DNA of 14,353 nt, from the NCBI GenBank assembly GCA_012519645.1, contig JAAYPU010000087.1, forward strand, positions 1-14,353. Reading direction: 5' to 3'. The notes beneath the pieces were generated by a model that worked only from the letters and a program-made list of their open reading frames with translations, had not been told where the DNA came from and made no database searches. Below, in pieces: positions 5,292-11,831 of the stretch (its first letter is position 1; each line of letters opens with the position of its first letter). The stretch is from Clostridiales bacterium. Its GTDB lineage: Bacteria; Bacillota; Clostridia; Peptostreptococcales; JAAYPU01. The position numbers and the translations under genes were made by a program.

Positions 5292-5343
5292 AAAATACCT
5301 GTGGCACCATAATCAATCAAAATTATAGTCCCACAGGTATTTT
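5292..5343 (-). terminator. Regulatory terminator of the CDF leader
   Basis: A 13-bp stem (5331-5343 with 5292-5304; minus strand AAAATACCTGTGG/CCACAGGTATTTT) with an inner 5-bp helix (ATAAT/ATTAT) is followed on the minus strand by TTTTTAAATTT. It ends about 30 nt before the CDF ATG. Its 5' arm uses the bases that form the 3' half of riboswitch helix P4 and the conserved CTGTGGGAC, so terminator and aptamer exclude each other. Confidence 0.88.
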
Positions 5344-5409
5344 ATTTTATCCTGCTGCCTTTAAAGAGGCCCGGCTTATATACAAATTATAGTATAATGC
5401 CTGTTCTAT
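5325..5409 (-). ncRNA. NiCo (czcD) riboswitch aptamer
   Basis: On the minus strand the 85-nt leader carries, in order, AACAGGCA, GCCGGGC, GGCAGCAGG and CCTGTGGGAC. From memory these correspond to the conserved junction segments of the NiCo riboswitch, a four-way-junction RNA found before CDF genes in Firmicutes. Four helices can be drawn: P1 ATAG/CTAT (5406-5409 with 5325-5328), P2 TTATAC/GTATA, P3 GCCT/AGGC (5367-5370 with 5357-5360) and P4 CAGG/CCTG (5351-5354 with 5334-5337). Co(II) or Ni(II) binding should stabilise P4/P1 and block the terminator, turning the exporter on. P1 and P4 are weak in this copy. No covariance search could be run. Confidence 0.82.
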
Positions 5410-5417
5410 TTAAATAT

Positions 5418-5449
5418 ATTATATTTTTAATAGTTTATGCTATAGTCAA
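5418..5449 (-). promoter_or_regulatory. Probable promoter of the CDF leader
   Basis: On the minus strand TTGACT (5449-5444) is followed by an A/T-rich stretch that contains AAATAT at 17-bp spacing and a perfect TATAAT (5423-5418) at 20-bp spacing. Either way the start falls at about 5410-5414, right at the first base of the aptamer. The exact -10 is uncertain. Confidence 0.5.
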
Positions 5450-5480
5450 TGGATTTGTCAATAATATTGATGAATTTTCA

Positions 5481-5511
5481 GGTGCAAGTATATTTCAAAT
5501 ACATTGCACCT
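5481..5511 (-). terminator. Hairpin after livF
   Basis: On the minus strand AGGTGCAA pairs with TTGCACCT, and GTAT pairs with ATAC inside, with one bulged T. It starts 8 nt past the livF stop. The tail (GAAAATTC) has only a weak U content, so this is a probable but not ideal terminator or 3'-end stabiliser for the liv operon. Confidence 0.6.
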
Positions 5512-5518
5512 AAAAATA

Positions 5519-6223
5519 TTAACCGCCGAGATATGCCTTTTTGATACTGTCATCCTCCATTAACTCTTTAGCTGTTCCTGATTTGATAACTTTCCCTGTT
5601 TCCAGAACATATGCACGATCTGCTACCTGAAGGGCTTTATTTGCGTTTTGTTCAACTAAAAGTATCGTTGTACCTTCATTCTTTATTGTTTGAATAATAT
5701 TGAAAATTTCTTGAACTAAAAGCGGAGCAAGTCCCATAGACGGTTCATCCATTAGCATTAGCTTAGGTCGGGACATCAATGCTCTCCCAATAGACAGCAT
5801 TTGTTGTTCGCCACCGCTTAATGTTCCTGCCGGTTGATTGATCCTTTCCTTTAGTCGAGGAAAATAGTGAAATATCTTCTCTAAATCCGCATCGATTTGA
5901 CTCTTATCATTGCGGATATAAGCCCCCATTTGCAAATTTTCAAAAACTGACATTTTGGAAAAAATACGGCGGCCTTCGGGCACATGTGCCAAACCAAGAT
6001 ATACCAACTGATGCGAAGTTATTTTTGTTATTGGTTCATCTCTAAAAAGAATAACACCATTAGTAGGTTCCAGTAACTTGGAAATAGTTTTCAGTATTGT
6101 TGTTTTGCCCGCACCATTTGCACCGATAAGTGTTACTACTTCGCCTTCTTTAACCTCAAAGCTTACATCTTTTATTGCATGGATTTTGTTATAAAATACA
6201 TCTATATTCTGTACCTTAAGCAC
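5519..6223 (-). CDS. livF: Branched-chain amino acid ABC transporter ATPase LivF
   Basis: A 234-residue ATPase, one of the two nucleotide-binding subunits of the HAAT/Liv importer. Walker A GANGAGKTT (34-42), the LivF hallmark HVPEGRRIF (80-88), signature LSGGEQQ (135-141), Walker B LMLMDEP (155-161) and the EQN switch region (191-193), where LivF proteins have Gln instead of the usual His. The start is GTG, preceded by AGGTGAAG. It lies 8 bp after livG and is the last gene of the operon, followed by a hairpin. Confidence 0.95.
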   Translation of the reverse strand: MLKVQNIDVFYNKIHAIKDVSFEVKEGEVVTLIGANGAGKTTILKTISKLLEPTNGVILFRDEPITKITSHQLVYLGLAHVPEGRRIFSKMSVFENLQMGAYIRNDKSQIDADLEKIFHYFPRLKERINQPAGTLSGGEQQMLSIGRALMSRPKLMLMDEPSMGLAPLLVQEIFNIIQTIKNEGTTILLVEQNANKALQVADRAYVLETGKVIKSGTAKELMEDDSIKKAYLGG

Positions 6224-6231
6224 ACCTTCAC

Positions 6232-6990
6232 CTACTCTCCCAAATAAACTTTAATAACGTCCGGATTATTTCTCGTTTCTTCCGGTGTACCTTTTGCAAT
6301 AATTTTACCATAATCTAAGACAACGATACGCTCACAAATTCCCATAACCAAATGCATATCATGCTCGATCAGGAGAATAGCAATATCAAATTTATCACGT
6401 ATAAGCTGAATAGTATCCATTAGCTCATGTGTCTCTTTAGGGTTCATGCCTGCTGCAGGCTCGTCCAGCATCAGTATTTTGGGCTTTGTAGCAAGTGCTC
6501 TCGCTATCTCAAGCTTTCTTTGCTTTCCGTAAGGAAGATTTTTTGCCTGTATGGACGCATAGTCTCCCATATCGAAAATATCTAAAAATGCAAGACAATT
6601 TTCATGTGCTGTTTTTTCGTCTTTCCAATATCTCGGCAATCTAAAAATACCTTCGAAGGTTGAATAATTCAATTCATGATGGTAAGCAATTTTAATATTA
6701 TCCAATACTGAAAGGTCTTTGAAAAGACGAATATTTTGAAAAGTACGTGCAGCACCGCATCTGACTATTTCATAGGGCTTTTTACCTACTATGCTCTCAC
6801 CGTCTATTTTAATATCGCCTTCTGTTGGTAAATAAACACCTGTCAGCATATTAAAGACTGTAGTCTTTCCGGCACCGTTTGGTCCGATAAGACCTACCAG
6901 TTCGTGTTCATCAATTGTTAAATTAAAATTATCGACGGCTTTCAAACCACCAAATTGTATAGATAAATCCGTTACTTCTAACAATGCCAT
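6232..6990 (-). CDS. livG: Branched-chain amino acid ABC transporter ATPase LivG
   Basis: A 252-residue ATPase that pairs with LivF. Walker A GPNGAGKTT (36-44), the Q-loop region TFQNIRLF (83-90), signature LPYGKQRKLEIARAL (152-166; Y-G-K in place of S-G-G, as usual for LivG), Walker B ILMLDEP (172-178) and the switch His in LLIEHDM (H210). The helical subdomain has the long LivG insertion (about 104-135). The ATG follows AAGGAGGG. It lies 11 bp after livM. Confidence 0.95.
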   Translation of the reverse strand: MALLEVTDLSIQFGGLKAVDNFNLTIDEHELVGLIGPNGAGKTTVFNMLTGVYLPTEGDIKIDGESIVGKKPYEIVRCGAARTFQNIRLFKDLSVLDNIKIAYHHELNYSTFEGIFRLPRYWKDEKTAHENCLAFLDIFDMGDYASIQAKNLPYGKQRKLEIARALATKPKILMLDEPAAGMNPKETHELMDTIQLIRDKFDIAILLIEHDMHLVMGICERIVVLDYGKIIAKGTPEETRNNPDVIKVYLGE

Positions 6991-7001
6991 AGCCGCCCTC
7001 C

Positions 7002-8000
7002 TTATGCCTTTTCCCTTTTAATAATGGATTCTTTTCTATATTTGTAGCGATCATATATGCTTTTCCATGAAAACTCACTTGTTCCAAGCAAGCCTGCAGG
7101 TCTGAATATCATCATAATGATTAGCAGGAATGAATAAAGCAATAAACGATAGTCCGCAAAACTTCTTAATGCTTCCGGCAAAATAGTCAGTACAATAGCT
7201 GCAATGATAGAACCGGTCAAGCTTCCCATCCCTCCGAGCACAACAATTACTAAAATCTCCACTGAACGCATAAAGTTAAATGTATTTGGATCTAAAAATG
7301 CAATATAATGCGCATATAAGCCACCGCCAATACCTGCAAAAGAGGCTGCAATAGCAAATCCCATTACCTTAAACCTCGTCGTTTTAACTCCAACTGCTTC
7401 GGCAGCTACTTCGTCTTCTCTGATCGAAACAATAGCGCGTCCTTGTCGTGAGTGTGTTAAAGTATATAATATAAAAACTATTAAAACAGTGATCCAAAAC
7501 ACATTGTCAAAAGTGGATATTCTCGGAATGCCTGTAAGCCCTTGGGCTCCCCCGGTAAATCTGATATTATTTATAATTACTCTGATAACTTCTCCAAAGC
7601 CTAATGTAATAATGGCTAAATAATCTCCCCTCAGCCGCAAGGCTGGGATTCCAATAGCAACGCCGACAATAGCAGATATTATACCGGCTATTATCAATGA
7701 AATCAAAAGAATCGCTATGTTGGGAAGCCATCCAAAATTTGCCTTTATCATTATAGCTGTTGATGCTGATACATACGCCCCAGCAGCCATAAAACCAGCA
7801 TGCCCCAATGTCAGTTGCCCTAGAAATCCCGTCGCAAGATTTAAACTTGCAGCAAGGATTATATTTATCAAAATAAATACTATGATTCCTTGATAATAAC
7901 GGTTAATAATACCAATATTCATGAGAAGTTTCATTAAGGCAAAGATAATAATTACTGCCAAAAAGTTTACTAAATAGCTTTTAATTGTATTTTTATTCAT
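7002..8000 (-). CDS. livM: Branched-chain amino acid ABC transporter permease LivM
   Basis: A 332-residue integral membrane subunit with the BPD_transp_2 fold. An N-terminal hydrophobic segment (8-28) precedes the core. LivM landmarks are NLATGFLGQLTLGHAGF (54-70), LRLRGDYLAIITLGFGEVIR (121-140, including the conserved GFGEVIR), VLGGMGSLTG (254-263) and the closing FRPAGLLG (299-306). The loop GRAIVSIREDEVAAEAVG (187-204) contacts the ATPases. The basic C-terminal tail is normal. Its ATG lies 2 bp beyond the livH stop and its ribosome binding site is inside livH, so translation is coupled. Confidence 0.95.
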   Translation of the reverse strand: MNKNTIKSYLVNFLAVIIIFALMKLLMNIGIINRYYQGIIVFILINIILAASLNLATGFLGQLTLGHAGFMAAGAYVSASTAIMIKANFGWLPNIAILLISLIIAGIISAIVGVAIGIPALRLRGDYLAIITLGFGEVIRVIINNIRFTGGAQGLTGIPRISTFDNVFWITVLIVFILYTLTHSRQGRAIVSIREDEVAAEAVGVKTTRFKVMGFAIAASFAGIGGGLYAHYIAFLDPNTFNFMRSVEILVIVVLGGMGSLTGSIIAAIVLTILPEALRSFADYRLLLYSFLLIIMMIFRPAGLLGTSEFSWKSIYDRYKYRKESIIKREKA

Positions 8001-8002
8001 AT

Positions 8003-8881
8003 CTACACCTTCTCCTTCTCATTCTTTCCGAGTATTCCCGTAGGCTTGAAAAGCAGAACGATAATCAATAGTCCGAACACTATCGCATCTGACCATTGAC
8101 TTGAAATATATGCCTTAGAAACTGTCTCTATCATACCAATGACAAAACCGCCTAAAACGGCACCTGGAATTAACCCAATGCCTCCTAATACAGCCGCAAC
8201 GAAAGCTTTAAGCCCCGGCATAACTCCCATTGTAGGAAATACCTGTGTGTAAGTAATTGAATAAAGAACACCGCCGAGTGCACCTAAAGCAGAGCCAATT
8301 GCAAAAGTTATAGAAATCGTTCTATCAACATTAATCCCCATAAGCATTGCTGCTTCTTTATCTTCAGATACCGCACGCATTGCCTTTCCGGGCTTTGTTT
8401 TCTTTACAAAAATATCTAAAATAATCATAAATATAATTGAAAGTACTAATGTAGTTAAAGTAACAGTCCCAATCTTAAGCGCTCCAATACTAATAGGTTT
8501 TTTCACAATAAGTTCAGGCATGATTTTAGGATTTGCCTTAAATATAACCAAGGCTAAATTTTGCAGGAAAAAGCTTACTCCAATTGCTGTAATCAAGGCA
8601 GATATTCTCGGAGCATTACGTAATGGCTTATATGCAATATATTCCGTAAACATTCCTAATATTGCAGCCATTATCATAGAAAATACAAGTACCAGAGGAA
8701 ATGGTAAATTTGTAGTTATTGCAATTAAAAATGCAAAATATGCACCTGCCATCATTATTTCGCCATGTGCAAAGTTTATTAGTTTTATAATTCCGTAAAC
8801 CATAGTATATCCTAAAGCAATCAGTGCATAGATGCTTCCTACGGACAATCCATTTATCATCTGCTGCAAGAATAATATCAA
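8003..8881 (-). CDS. livH: Branched-chain amino acid ABC transporter permease LivH
   Basis: A 292-residue permease, partner of LivM in the membrane channel. Landmarks are GLSVGSIYALIALGYTMVYGIIKLINFAHGE (11-41), the ATPase-contacting loop KAMRAVSEDKEAAMLMGI (166-183), VLGGIGLIPGAVLGG (231-245) and LLFKPTGILG (276-285). The start is a TTG at 8881 with AGGAGG eight bases upstream. The next in-frame ATG (Met8) has no ribosome binding site and would cut into the first helix. It follows livJ after 176 bp that hold a hairpin. Confidence 0.95.
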   Translation of the reverse strand: MILFLQQMINGLSVGSIYALIALGYTMVYGIIKLINFAHGEIMMAGAYFAFLIAITTNLPFPLVLVFSMIMAAILGMFTEYIAYKPLRNAPRISALITAIGVSFFLQNLALVIFKANPKIMPELIVKKPISIGALKIGTVTLTTLVLSIIFMIILDIFVKKTKPGKAMRAVSEDKEAAMLMGINVDRTISITFAIGSALGALGGVLYSITYTQVFPTMGVMPGLKAFVAAVLGGIGLIPGAVLGGFVIGMIETVSKAYISSQWSDAIVFGLLIIVLLFKPTGILGKNEKEKV

Positions 8882-9018
8882 ATACTGTTCCTCCTTCCTC
8901 TTTGGCTCTCTAATTTTTTAGTCTAATAAAAAATATAGCATAATTCTTCAGTTTTGTATATTTACAAAATATGAAAGTTTATCATCTTTTTTTTAAATCA
9001 AGAGCTATACAATAAGAA

Positions 9019-9049
9019 GTGACTGAAGCATGGTTCATACTTCAGTCAC
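9019..9049 (-). terminator. livJ-livH intercistronic hairpin (partial terminator or mRNA stabiliser)
   Basis: A 10-bp stem GTGACTGAAG/CTTCAGTCAC (9019-9028 with 9040-9049), with three more pairs (ATG/CAT) possible in the loop. It starts 8 nt past the livJ stop. The following minus-strand sequence TTCTTATTGT is only moderately U-rich. This position fits a partial terminator that gives more binding protein than permease, as is common in such operons. Confidence 0.6.
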
Positions 9050-9057
9050 AAACCTTC

Positions 9058-10194
9058 TTACTCAGCTGATACCTTATCTACCAAGACTTGCTTTCCGCCA
9101 GCAACTTTAATTACTGAAATACTCTTTAACGGTTCGCCATTTTTGTCAAATGTAATATGTCCTGTCACGTAGTCCTCGTCTGTTTTAGAAAGCTCTGCAA
9201 TAATTTTGTCCGAATCAAAACTTCCGGCTCTGTCTATTGCCTGCAGCATAATGTAAGTTGCGTCATATCCAAGCGCAGCAAGGGCATTAGGCTGCACGCC
9301 ATATTCTTTATCATAATTTGAAATGAAATTTTGAACTAATTTGGATTCATCTGATTTTGAATAGTGATTAGCATAATACATACCTTCCGCTACGTCTGCA
9401 TAATCCACTTCAATACCGTCTGAACCATCACCGCTGATTGGAATCATATCTAAACCGAGCTCTCTGATTTGAGATAAAATAACTCCTATTTTAGCTATGT
9501 AATCTGGAAGAAAAATAACTTCCGGATCTTGTGCCGCAATCTTAGTTAATACAGCTCTGAAATCAGCATCCTTTGCAGTGTAACCTTCATAATTTGTTAC
9601 AGTACCTACAGAAGAGAATTTATCCCTGAATGCTATTGCCAGACCTTCAGAATATGGGTCTTCAATATTATACAGAACCGCTGCTTTTTTTGCACCCAAA
9701 TTTTCCATAGCAAATACCGCTGCAGTTGCACCCTGATATGGGTCCGTATAGCATGCTCTGAAAATATTTGAAGCATTCAATGTAACATCTTTATGAGTTG
9801 CAGTTGGAGTTAACATCGGCATGTTATCACCTATTGCAATTTCTTTAATGCTCAGAGTTTCACCACTGAATGTAGCGCCTACAAGTGCAACTATCCCATC
9901 TTGGTCTCTCAGTCTGTTATAGGCGTTTACTGCTTCAGTCTTGTCCCCTTTGCTGTCATAAGCTATAATTTCAACTTTTTTGCCATCAACACCGCCGGCT
10001 GCATTTATTTCTTTAGCTGCTAACATAGCACCTTCTCTAACAGATGTCCCATACATACTGTTGTCTCCGGTCATCGGACCGATAACCCCAATCTTAATAA
10101 CTTCCGTACCCTTGGACCCCCCTGAGCATCCTGCCAATACAACTGTTAATATTAGCACGGCTACAAGGACTAAAGATAATTTTCTTGATTTCAT
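9058..10194 (-). CDS. livJ: Branched-chain amino acid ABC transporter substrate-binding lipoprotein LivJ
   Basis: A 378-residue binding protein. The lipoprotein signal is basic MKSRK, a hydrophobic core to residue 21 and lipobox LAGC with Cys23 as the lipidated residue, so it is anchored outside the cell membrane. The mature part is a type I periplasmic-binding fold: IKIGVIGPMTGDNSMYG (33-49), EGAMLAAKEINAAGGVDGKKVEI (about 55-77), VALVGATFSGETLS (about 98-111) and ALAALGYDATYIMLQAI. The family binds Leu/Ile/Val, but related proteins take other amino acids or amides, and the residues visible here do not fix the ligand. The ATG is preceded by AAGGAGGGAG at a rather long spacing. First gene of livJHMGF; its leader carries a terminator-like hairpin. 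Confidence 0.94.
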   Translation of the reverse strand: MKSRKLSLVLVAVLILTVVLAGCSGGSKGTEVIKIGVIGPMTGDNSMYGTSVREGAMLAAKEINAAGGVDGKKVEIIAYDSKGDKTEAVNAYNRLRDQDGIVALVGATFSGETLSIKEIAIGDNMPMLTPTATHKDVTLNASNIFRACYTDPYQGATAAVFAMENLGAKKAAVLYNIEDPYSEGLAIAFRDKFSSVGTVTNYEGYTAKDADFRAVLTKIAAQDPEVIFLPDYIAKIGVILSQIRELGLDMIPISGDGSDGIEVDYADVAEGMYYANHYSKSDESKLVQNFISNYDKEYGVQPNALAALGYDATYIMLQAIDRAGSFDSDKIIAELSKTDEDYVTGHITFDKNGEPLKSISVIKVAGGKQVLVDKVSAE

Positions 10195-10249
10195 AAAAAT
10201 TTGTTCTCCCTCCTTATTATTACTCTCTTACTTGATAATAAACCATAAT

Positions 10250-10294
10250 AAAAAAACAAAGGTCTATCGTATTGTTGAATAAACTTCTTTGTTT
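10250..10294 (-). terminator. Terminator-like hairpin in the livJ leader
   Basis: On the minus strand AAACAAAG (10294-10287) pairs with CTTTGTTT (10261-10254), and inside, GTTTAT pairs with ATAGAC with one G-U. The 3' arm runs into seven Ts (10256-10250). It ends about 56 nt before the livJ ATG and downstream of the best promoter candidate. It is therefore either an attenuator of livJHMGF or a late terminator for tcdA. Confidence 0.7.
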
Positions 10295-10346
10295 ACTTGA
10301 ATCATAGCTTATTATACCTACACCTTTTTTTGAAATTCTCCAATAC

Positions 10347-10375
10347 ATTTTATCACTTATCAAAACAAGATACAA
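10347..10375 (-). promoter_or_regulatory. Candidate sigma-A promoter of the liv operon
   Basis: Minus strand: -35 TTGTAT (10375-10370), a 17-bp spacer and -10 TAAAAT (10352-10347). The predicted start near 10340 gives a leader of about 146 nt that contains the terminator-like hairpin. A TATAAT nearer the gene lacks a good -35. Confidence 0.5.
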
Positions 10376-10432
10376 TAAAAAATTTTTTATATTTAATATA
10401 TTTTATATCCTTAAATAATATGAGAAAATTTC

Positions 10433-10452
10433 AAATTTCAATTATGAAATTT
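10433..10452. repeat. Small hairpin across the tcdA stop, AAATTTCA arms
   Basis: An 8-bp stem (10433-10440 with 10445-10452) and loop ATTA. The loop includes the tcdA stop codon. It is very similar to the leader hairpin at 11777-11802 (AAATTTCA-ATTG-TGAAATTT), near the start of the neighbouring kinase gene. Confidence 0.65.
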
Positions 10453-11170
10453 CATCATTAATAATATCTTTTACCACTTCCCCTGCAACTATAAGCCCCG
10501 CGACGGAAGGGACAAAGGAAATGCTTCCCGGTACTTGACGTTTTACCGTAGTGCTCGTTTCAGGCGTTTCCATTTTCGCCGGTTTTATGGGAACCTCCGT
10601 AGAATATACTACTTTTAACGATTCAACTCCTCTTGCCCTTAGTTCTTTTCTGATTACTTTTGCCAAGGGACAAATAGTCGTATCATATATATCCGCTACT
10701 TCAAAACGAGTAGGATCCAATTTATTTCCTGCGCCCATACAGCTTATTATAGGTATATTCCTTTCCTTCGCTTTTATAATCAAATCTATCTTTGATGTAA
10801 CTGTATCTATTGCATCTACAATATAATCATAATCTTTTGATATCATTTCCTCTGAGCAGTCGGGCAAATAAAATTTTTGAATGGTTTTAACATTTGCATG
10901 AGGATTTATTTCATGGATCCTGTCCTTCATTAACTCTGTTTTGGCTTTACCGATAGTTTTCGTTGTGGAATGTAATTGACGATTGATATTTGTGATACTG
11001 ACTACATCATGATCGATCAATACAAAATTCGATATGCCGGCACGTACCAATCCTTCAACTACGAAGCTGCCAACACCGCCTAAACCAAATATGGCGACTT
11101 TTGCTTTCTTAAGTTTTTTAAGGGCTTCTTTTCCTATGAGTATTTCCGTTCGAGAAAATTCATGCAACAT
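10442..11170 (-). CDS. tcdA: tRNA threonylcarbamoyladenosine dehydratase TcdA (ThiF/E1-like)
   Basis: A 242-residue cytosolic ThiF/MoeB-like enzyme that uses ATP to cyclise t6A37 to ct6A37 in ANN-decoding tRNAs. It has the start FSRTEILIGKEALKKL, the nucleotide motif GLGGVGS (29-35), LIDHDVVSITNINRQ (51-65), VDAIDT (118-123), and the TcdA-type segment CMGAGNKLDPTRFEVADIYDTTICPLAKVIRKELRARG (144-181), including Cys144 and Cys167. TcdA lacks the CxxC zinc pairs of MoeB/ThiF, and none are seen here. The absence of a nearby ubiquitin-like partner gene supports TcdA over a sulfur-carrier activator. The ATG follows AAGGAGAG. The end is clean but overlaps a small hairpin. The upstream spacer is repeat-filled and no promoter was recognised. 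Confidence 0.88.
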   Translation of the reverse strand: MLHEFSRTEILIGKEALKKLKKAKVAIFGLGGVGSFVVEGLVRAGISNFVLIDHDVVSITNINRQLHSTTKTIGKAKTELMKDRIHEINPHANVKTIQKFYLPDCSEEMISKDYDYIVDAIDTVTSKIDLIIKAKERNIPIISCMGAGNKLDPTRFEVADIYDTTICPLAKVIRKELRARGVESLKVVYSTEVPIKPAKMETPETSTTVKRQVPGSISFVPSVAGLIVAGEVVKDIINDEIS

Positions 11171-11192
11171 AATAACTCTCCTTATTATAGGG

Positions 11193-11346
11193 TATAGGGA
11201 TTAGGGATTAGGGGTTTACGGTCTCTGGTCTCGGGCATCCGGTCTCAGGGAACTAAGAACTAAGAACTAAAATAGGTCTCTGGTCTCTGGTCTCGGGGCT
11301 CAGGTCTCGGGCATCCGGTCTCAGGTGTTGAACTGACAACTGAAAG
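11193..11346. repeat. Long mixed heptamer block (about 22 units)
   Basis: 154 bp in 7-bp steps: ATTAGGG-type (2-3 units), GTCTCTG/GTCTCGG/GTCTCAG-type, AGAACTA-type (3 units), TCTCTGG/TCTCGGG-type, then TGTTGAA, CTGACAA, CTGAAAG. There is a one-base phase slip near 11270. A 23-bp segment at 11227-11249 is repeated exactly at 11303-11325. The right end (11317-11345) is the inverted copy of 3186-3214. Confidence 0.9.
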
Positions 11347-11350
11347 ATAA

Positions 11351-11394
11351 CTATCGCTCAACTATCGCTCAACTATTGTTCAACTATCGTTTAT
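11351..11394. repeat. 11-bp tandem repeat, CTATCGCTCAA type (4 units)
   Basis: Units CTATCGCTCAA, CTATCGCTCAA, CTATTGTTCAA and CTATCGTTTAT. The period differs from the neighbouring heptamers. A second tract of the same family lies at 11642-11696. Confidence 0.88.
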
Positions 11395-11432
11395 CGTGTA
11401 ATAATGCTTCGCATCAGTCTGAGGTCTGAATT

Positions 11433-11460
11433 AACTATGAACTAATAACTAATAGATAAG
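11433..11460. repeat. Heptamer array, AACTAAT type (4 units)
   Basis: Units AACTATG, AACTAAT, AACTAAT and AGATAAG, followed directly by the hairpin at 11464-11489. Confidence 0.8.
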
Positions 11461-11463
11461 GAG

Positions 11464-11489
11464 GATTTTGTGTTTTCAAACACAAAATC
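11464..11489. repeat. Small hairpin, GATTTTGTGTTT arms
   Basis: Twelve complementary bases on each side (11464-11475 with 11478-11489). It is followed by CTACATTA, the same phrase that follows the hairpin at 3052-3080, which supports membership of one family. Confidence 0.75.
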
Positions 11490-11500
11490 TACATTAGTAA

Positions 11501-11528
11501 ATGAATGATGAATAATTAATAATGAATA
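11501..11528. repeat. Heptamer array, ATGAATA type (4 units)
   Basis: Units ATGAATG, ATGAATA, ATTAATA and ATGAATA, followed after 9 bp by another hairpin. Confidence 0.8.
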
Positions 11529-11537
11529 ATTCAGGAA

Positions 11538-11560
11538 GGAATTTGCTACAGGCAAATTCC
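11538..11560. repeat. Small hairpin, GGAATTTGC arms
   Basis: A 9-bp perfect stem (11538-11546 with 11552-11560) and loop TACAG. Same arm type as 2487-2514, 3052-3080 and 4311-4331. Confidence 0.75.
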
Positions 11561-11570
11561 CACCATCACT

Positions 11571-11640
11571 AACCTCTGACCTCTAACCTCTAACCTCTAT
11601 ATTCAATCATAAATCTTAAATCTTAAATCTTAAATCAATT
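11571..11640. repeat. Mixed heptamer array: AACCTCT then ATCTTAA types (10 units)
   Basis: Units AACCTCT, GACCTCT, AACCTCT, AACCTCT, ATATTCA, ATCATAA, ATCTTAA, ATCTTAA, ATCTTAA, ATCAATT, all in one register. Two unrelated heptamers are joined without losing phase. Confidence 0.9.
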
Positions 11641-11641
11641 G

Positions 11642-11696
11642 CTATCGTTCAACTATTGCTCAACTAACGTTTAACTATTGTTTAACTATTACTCCC
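11642..11696. repeat. 11-bp tandem repeat, CTATTGTTTAA type (5 units)
   Basis: Units CTATCGTTCAA, CTATTGCTCAA, CTAACGTTTAA, CTATTGTTTAA and a diverged CTATTACTCCC. Confidence 0.85.
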
Positions 11697-11737
11697 GAAG
11701 CTCCAATATTTTTCTCTCTTCTCTTTTCTATTAAAAT

Positions 11738-11766
11738 TTGAGGAAACAAAGGAATTCTGATATAAT
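11738..11766 (+). promoter_or_regulatory. Sigma-A promoter of the kinase-nfo operon
   Basis: -35 TTGAGG (11738-11743), a 17-bp spacer and a perfect -10 TATAAT (11761-11766). The start near 11774 gives a leader of about 58 nt that begins with the hairpin at 11777-11802. Confidence 0.75.
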
Positions 11767-11776
11767 ACATTAACTA

Positions 11777-11802
11777 AGGAAATTTCAATTGTGAAATTTC
11801 CT
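11777..11802 (+). repeat. Hairpin at the 5' end of the kinase leader
   Basis: An 11-bp perfect stem AGGAAATTTCA/TGAAATTTCCT (11777-11787 with 11792-11802), loop ATTG. It lies at the very start of the predicted mRNA and ends 29 nt before the start codon. There is no U-tract. It could protect the 5' end of the mRNA, or simply be a member of the hairpin repeat family. Confidence 0.65.
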
Positions 11803-11831
11803 CAATTATTTAATGCCTGGGAGTGGTAAAT

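Larger units (their letters stand above)
11171..11737. other. Repeat-filled divergent spacer between tcdA and the kinase gene
   Basis: Over 560 bp without a gene. It is built almost entirely from heptamer arrays, two 11-bp repeat tracts and two hairpins (listed separately). Two short unique stretches (about 11390-11432 and 11697-11737) separate the blocks. Because tcdA and the kinase gene point away from each other, both promoters should lie here; only the kinase promoter is clear. Confidence 0.8.

Noticed and set aside
5261..5409. yybP-ykoY (Mn) riboswitch before the CDF gene
   Set aside because: The ordered CAGGC, GCCGGGC, GCAGCAGG and CTGTGGGAC elements and four-helix layout fit NiCo better. 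I did not see the paired L1/L3 loop motifs of the Mn switch.
9980..10282. 100-codon plus-strand frame antisense to the livJ signal region
   Set aside because: It mirrors the livJ coding frame, has no ribosome binding site or family resemblance, and runs into the leader hairpin.
10195..10441. T-box leader for the liv operon
   Set aside because: No AGGGUGGNACCGCG-type T-box sequence and too short a leader; only a hairpin with a U-tract is present.
10442..11170. ThiF/MoeB-type sulfur-carrier activating enzyme
   Set aside because: No CxxC zinc pairs, no ThiS/MoaD-like gene nearby, and the central CMGAGNKLDPTRFEVADI segment is typical of TcdA.
11193..11346. Repeat-rich block as a possible CRISPR array
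   Set aside because: Units are 7 bp and contiguous, with no 20-40 bp repeats, no unique spacers and no cas genes.
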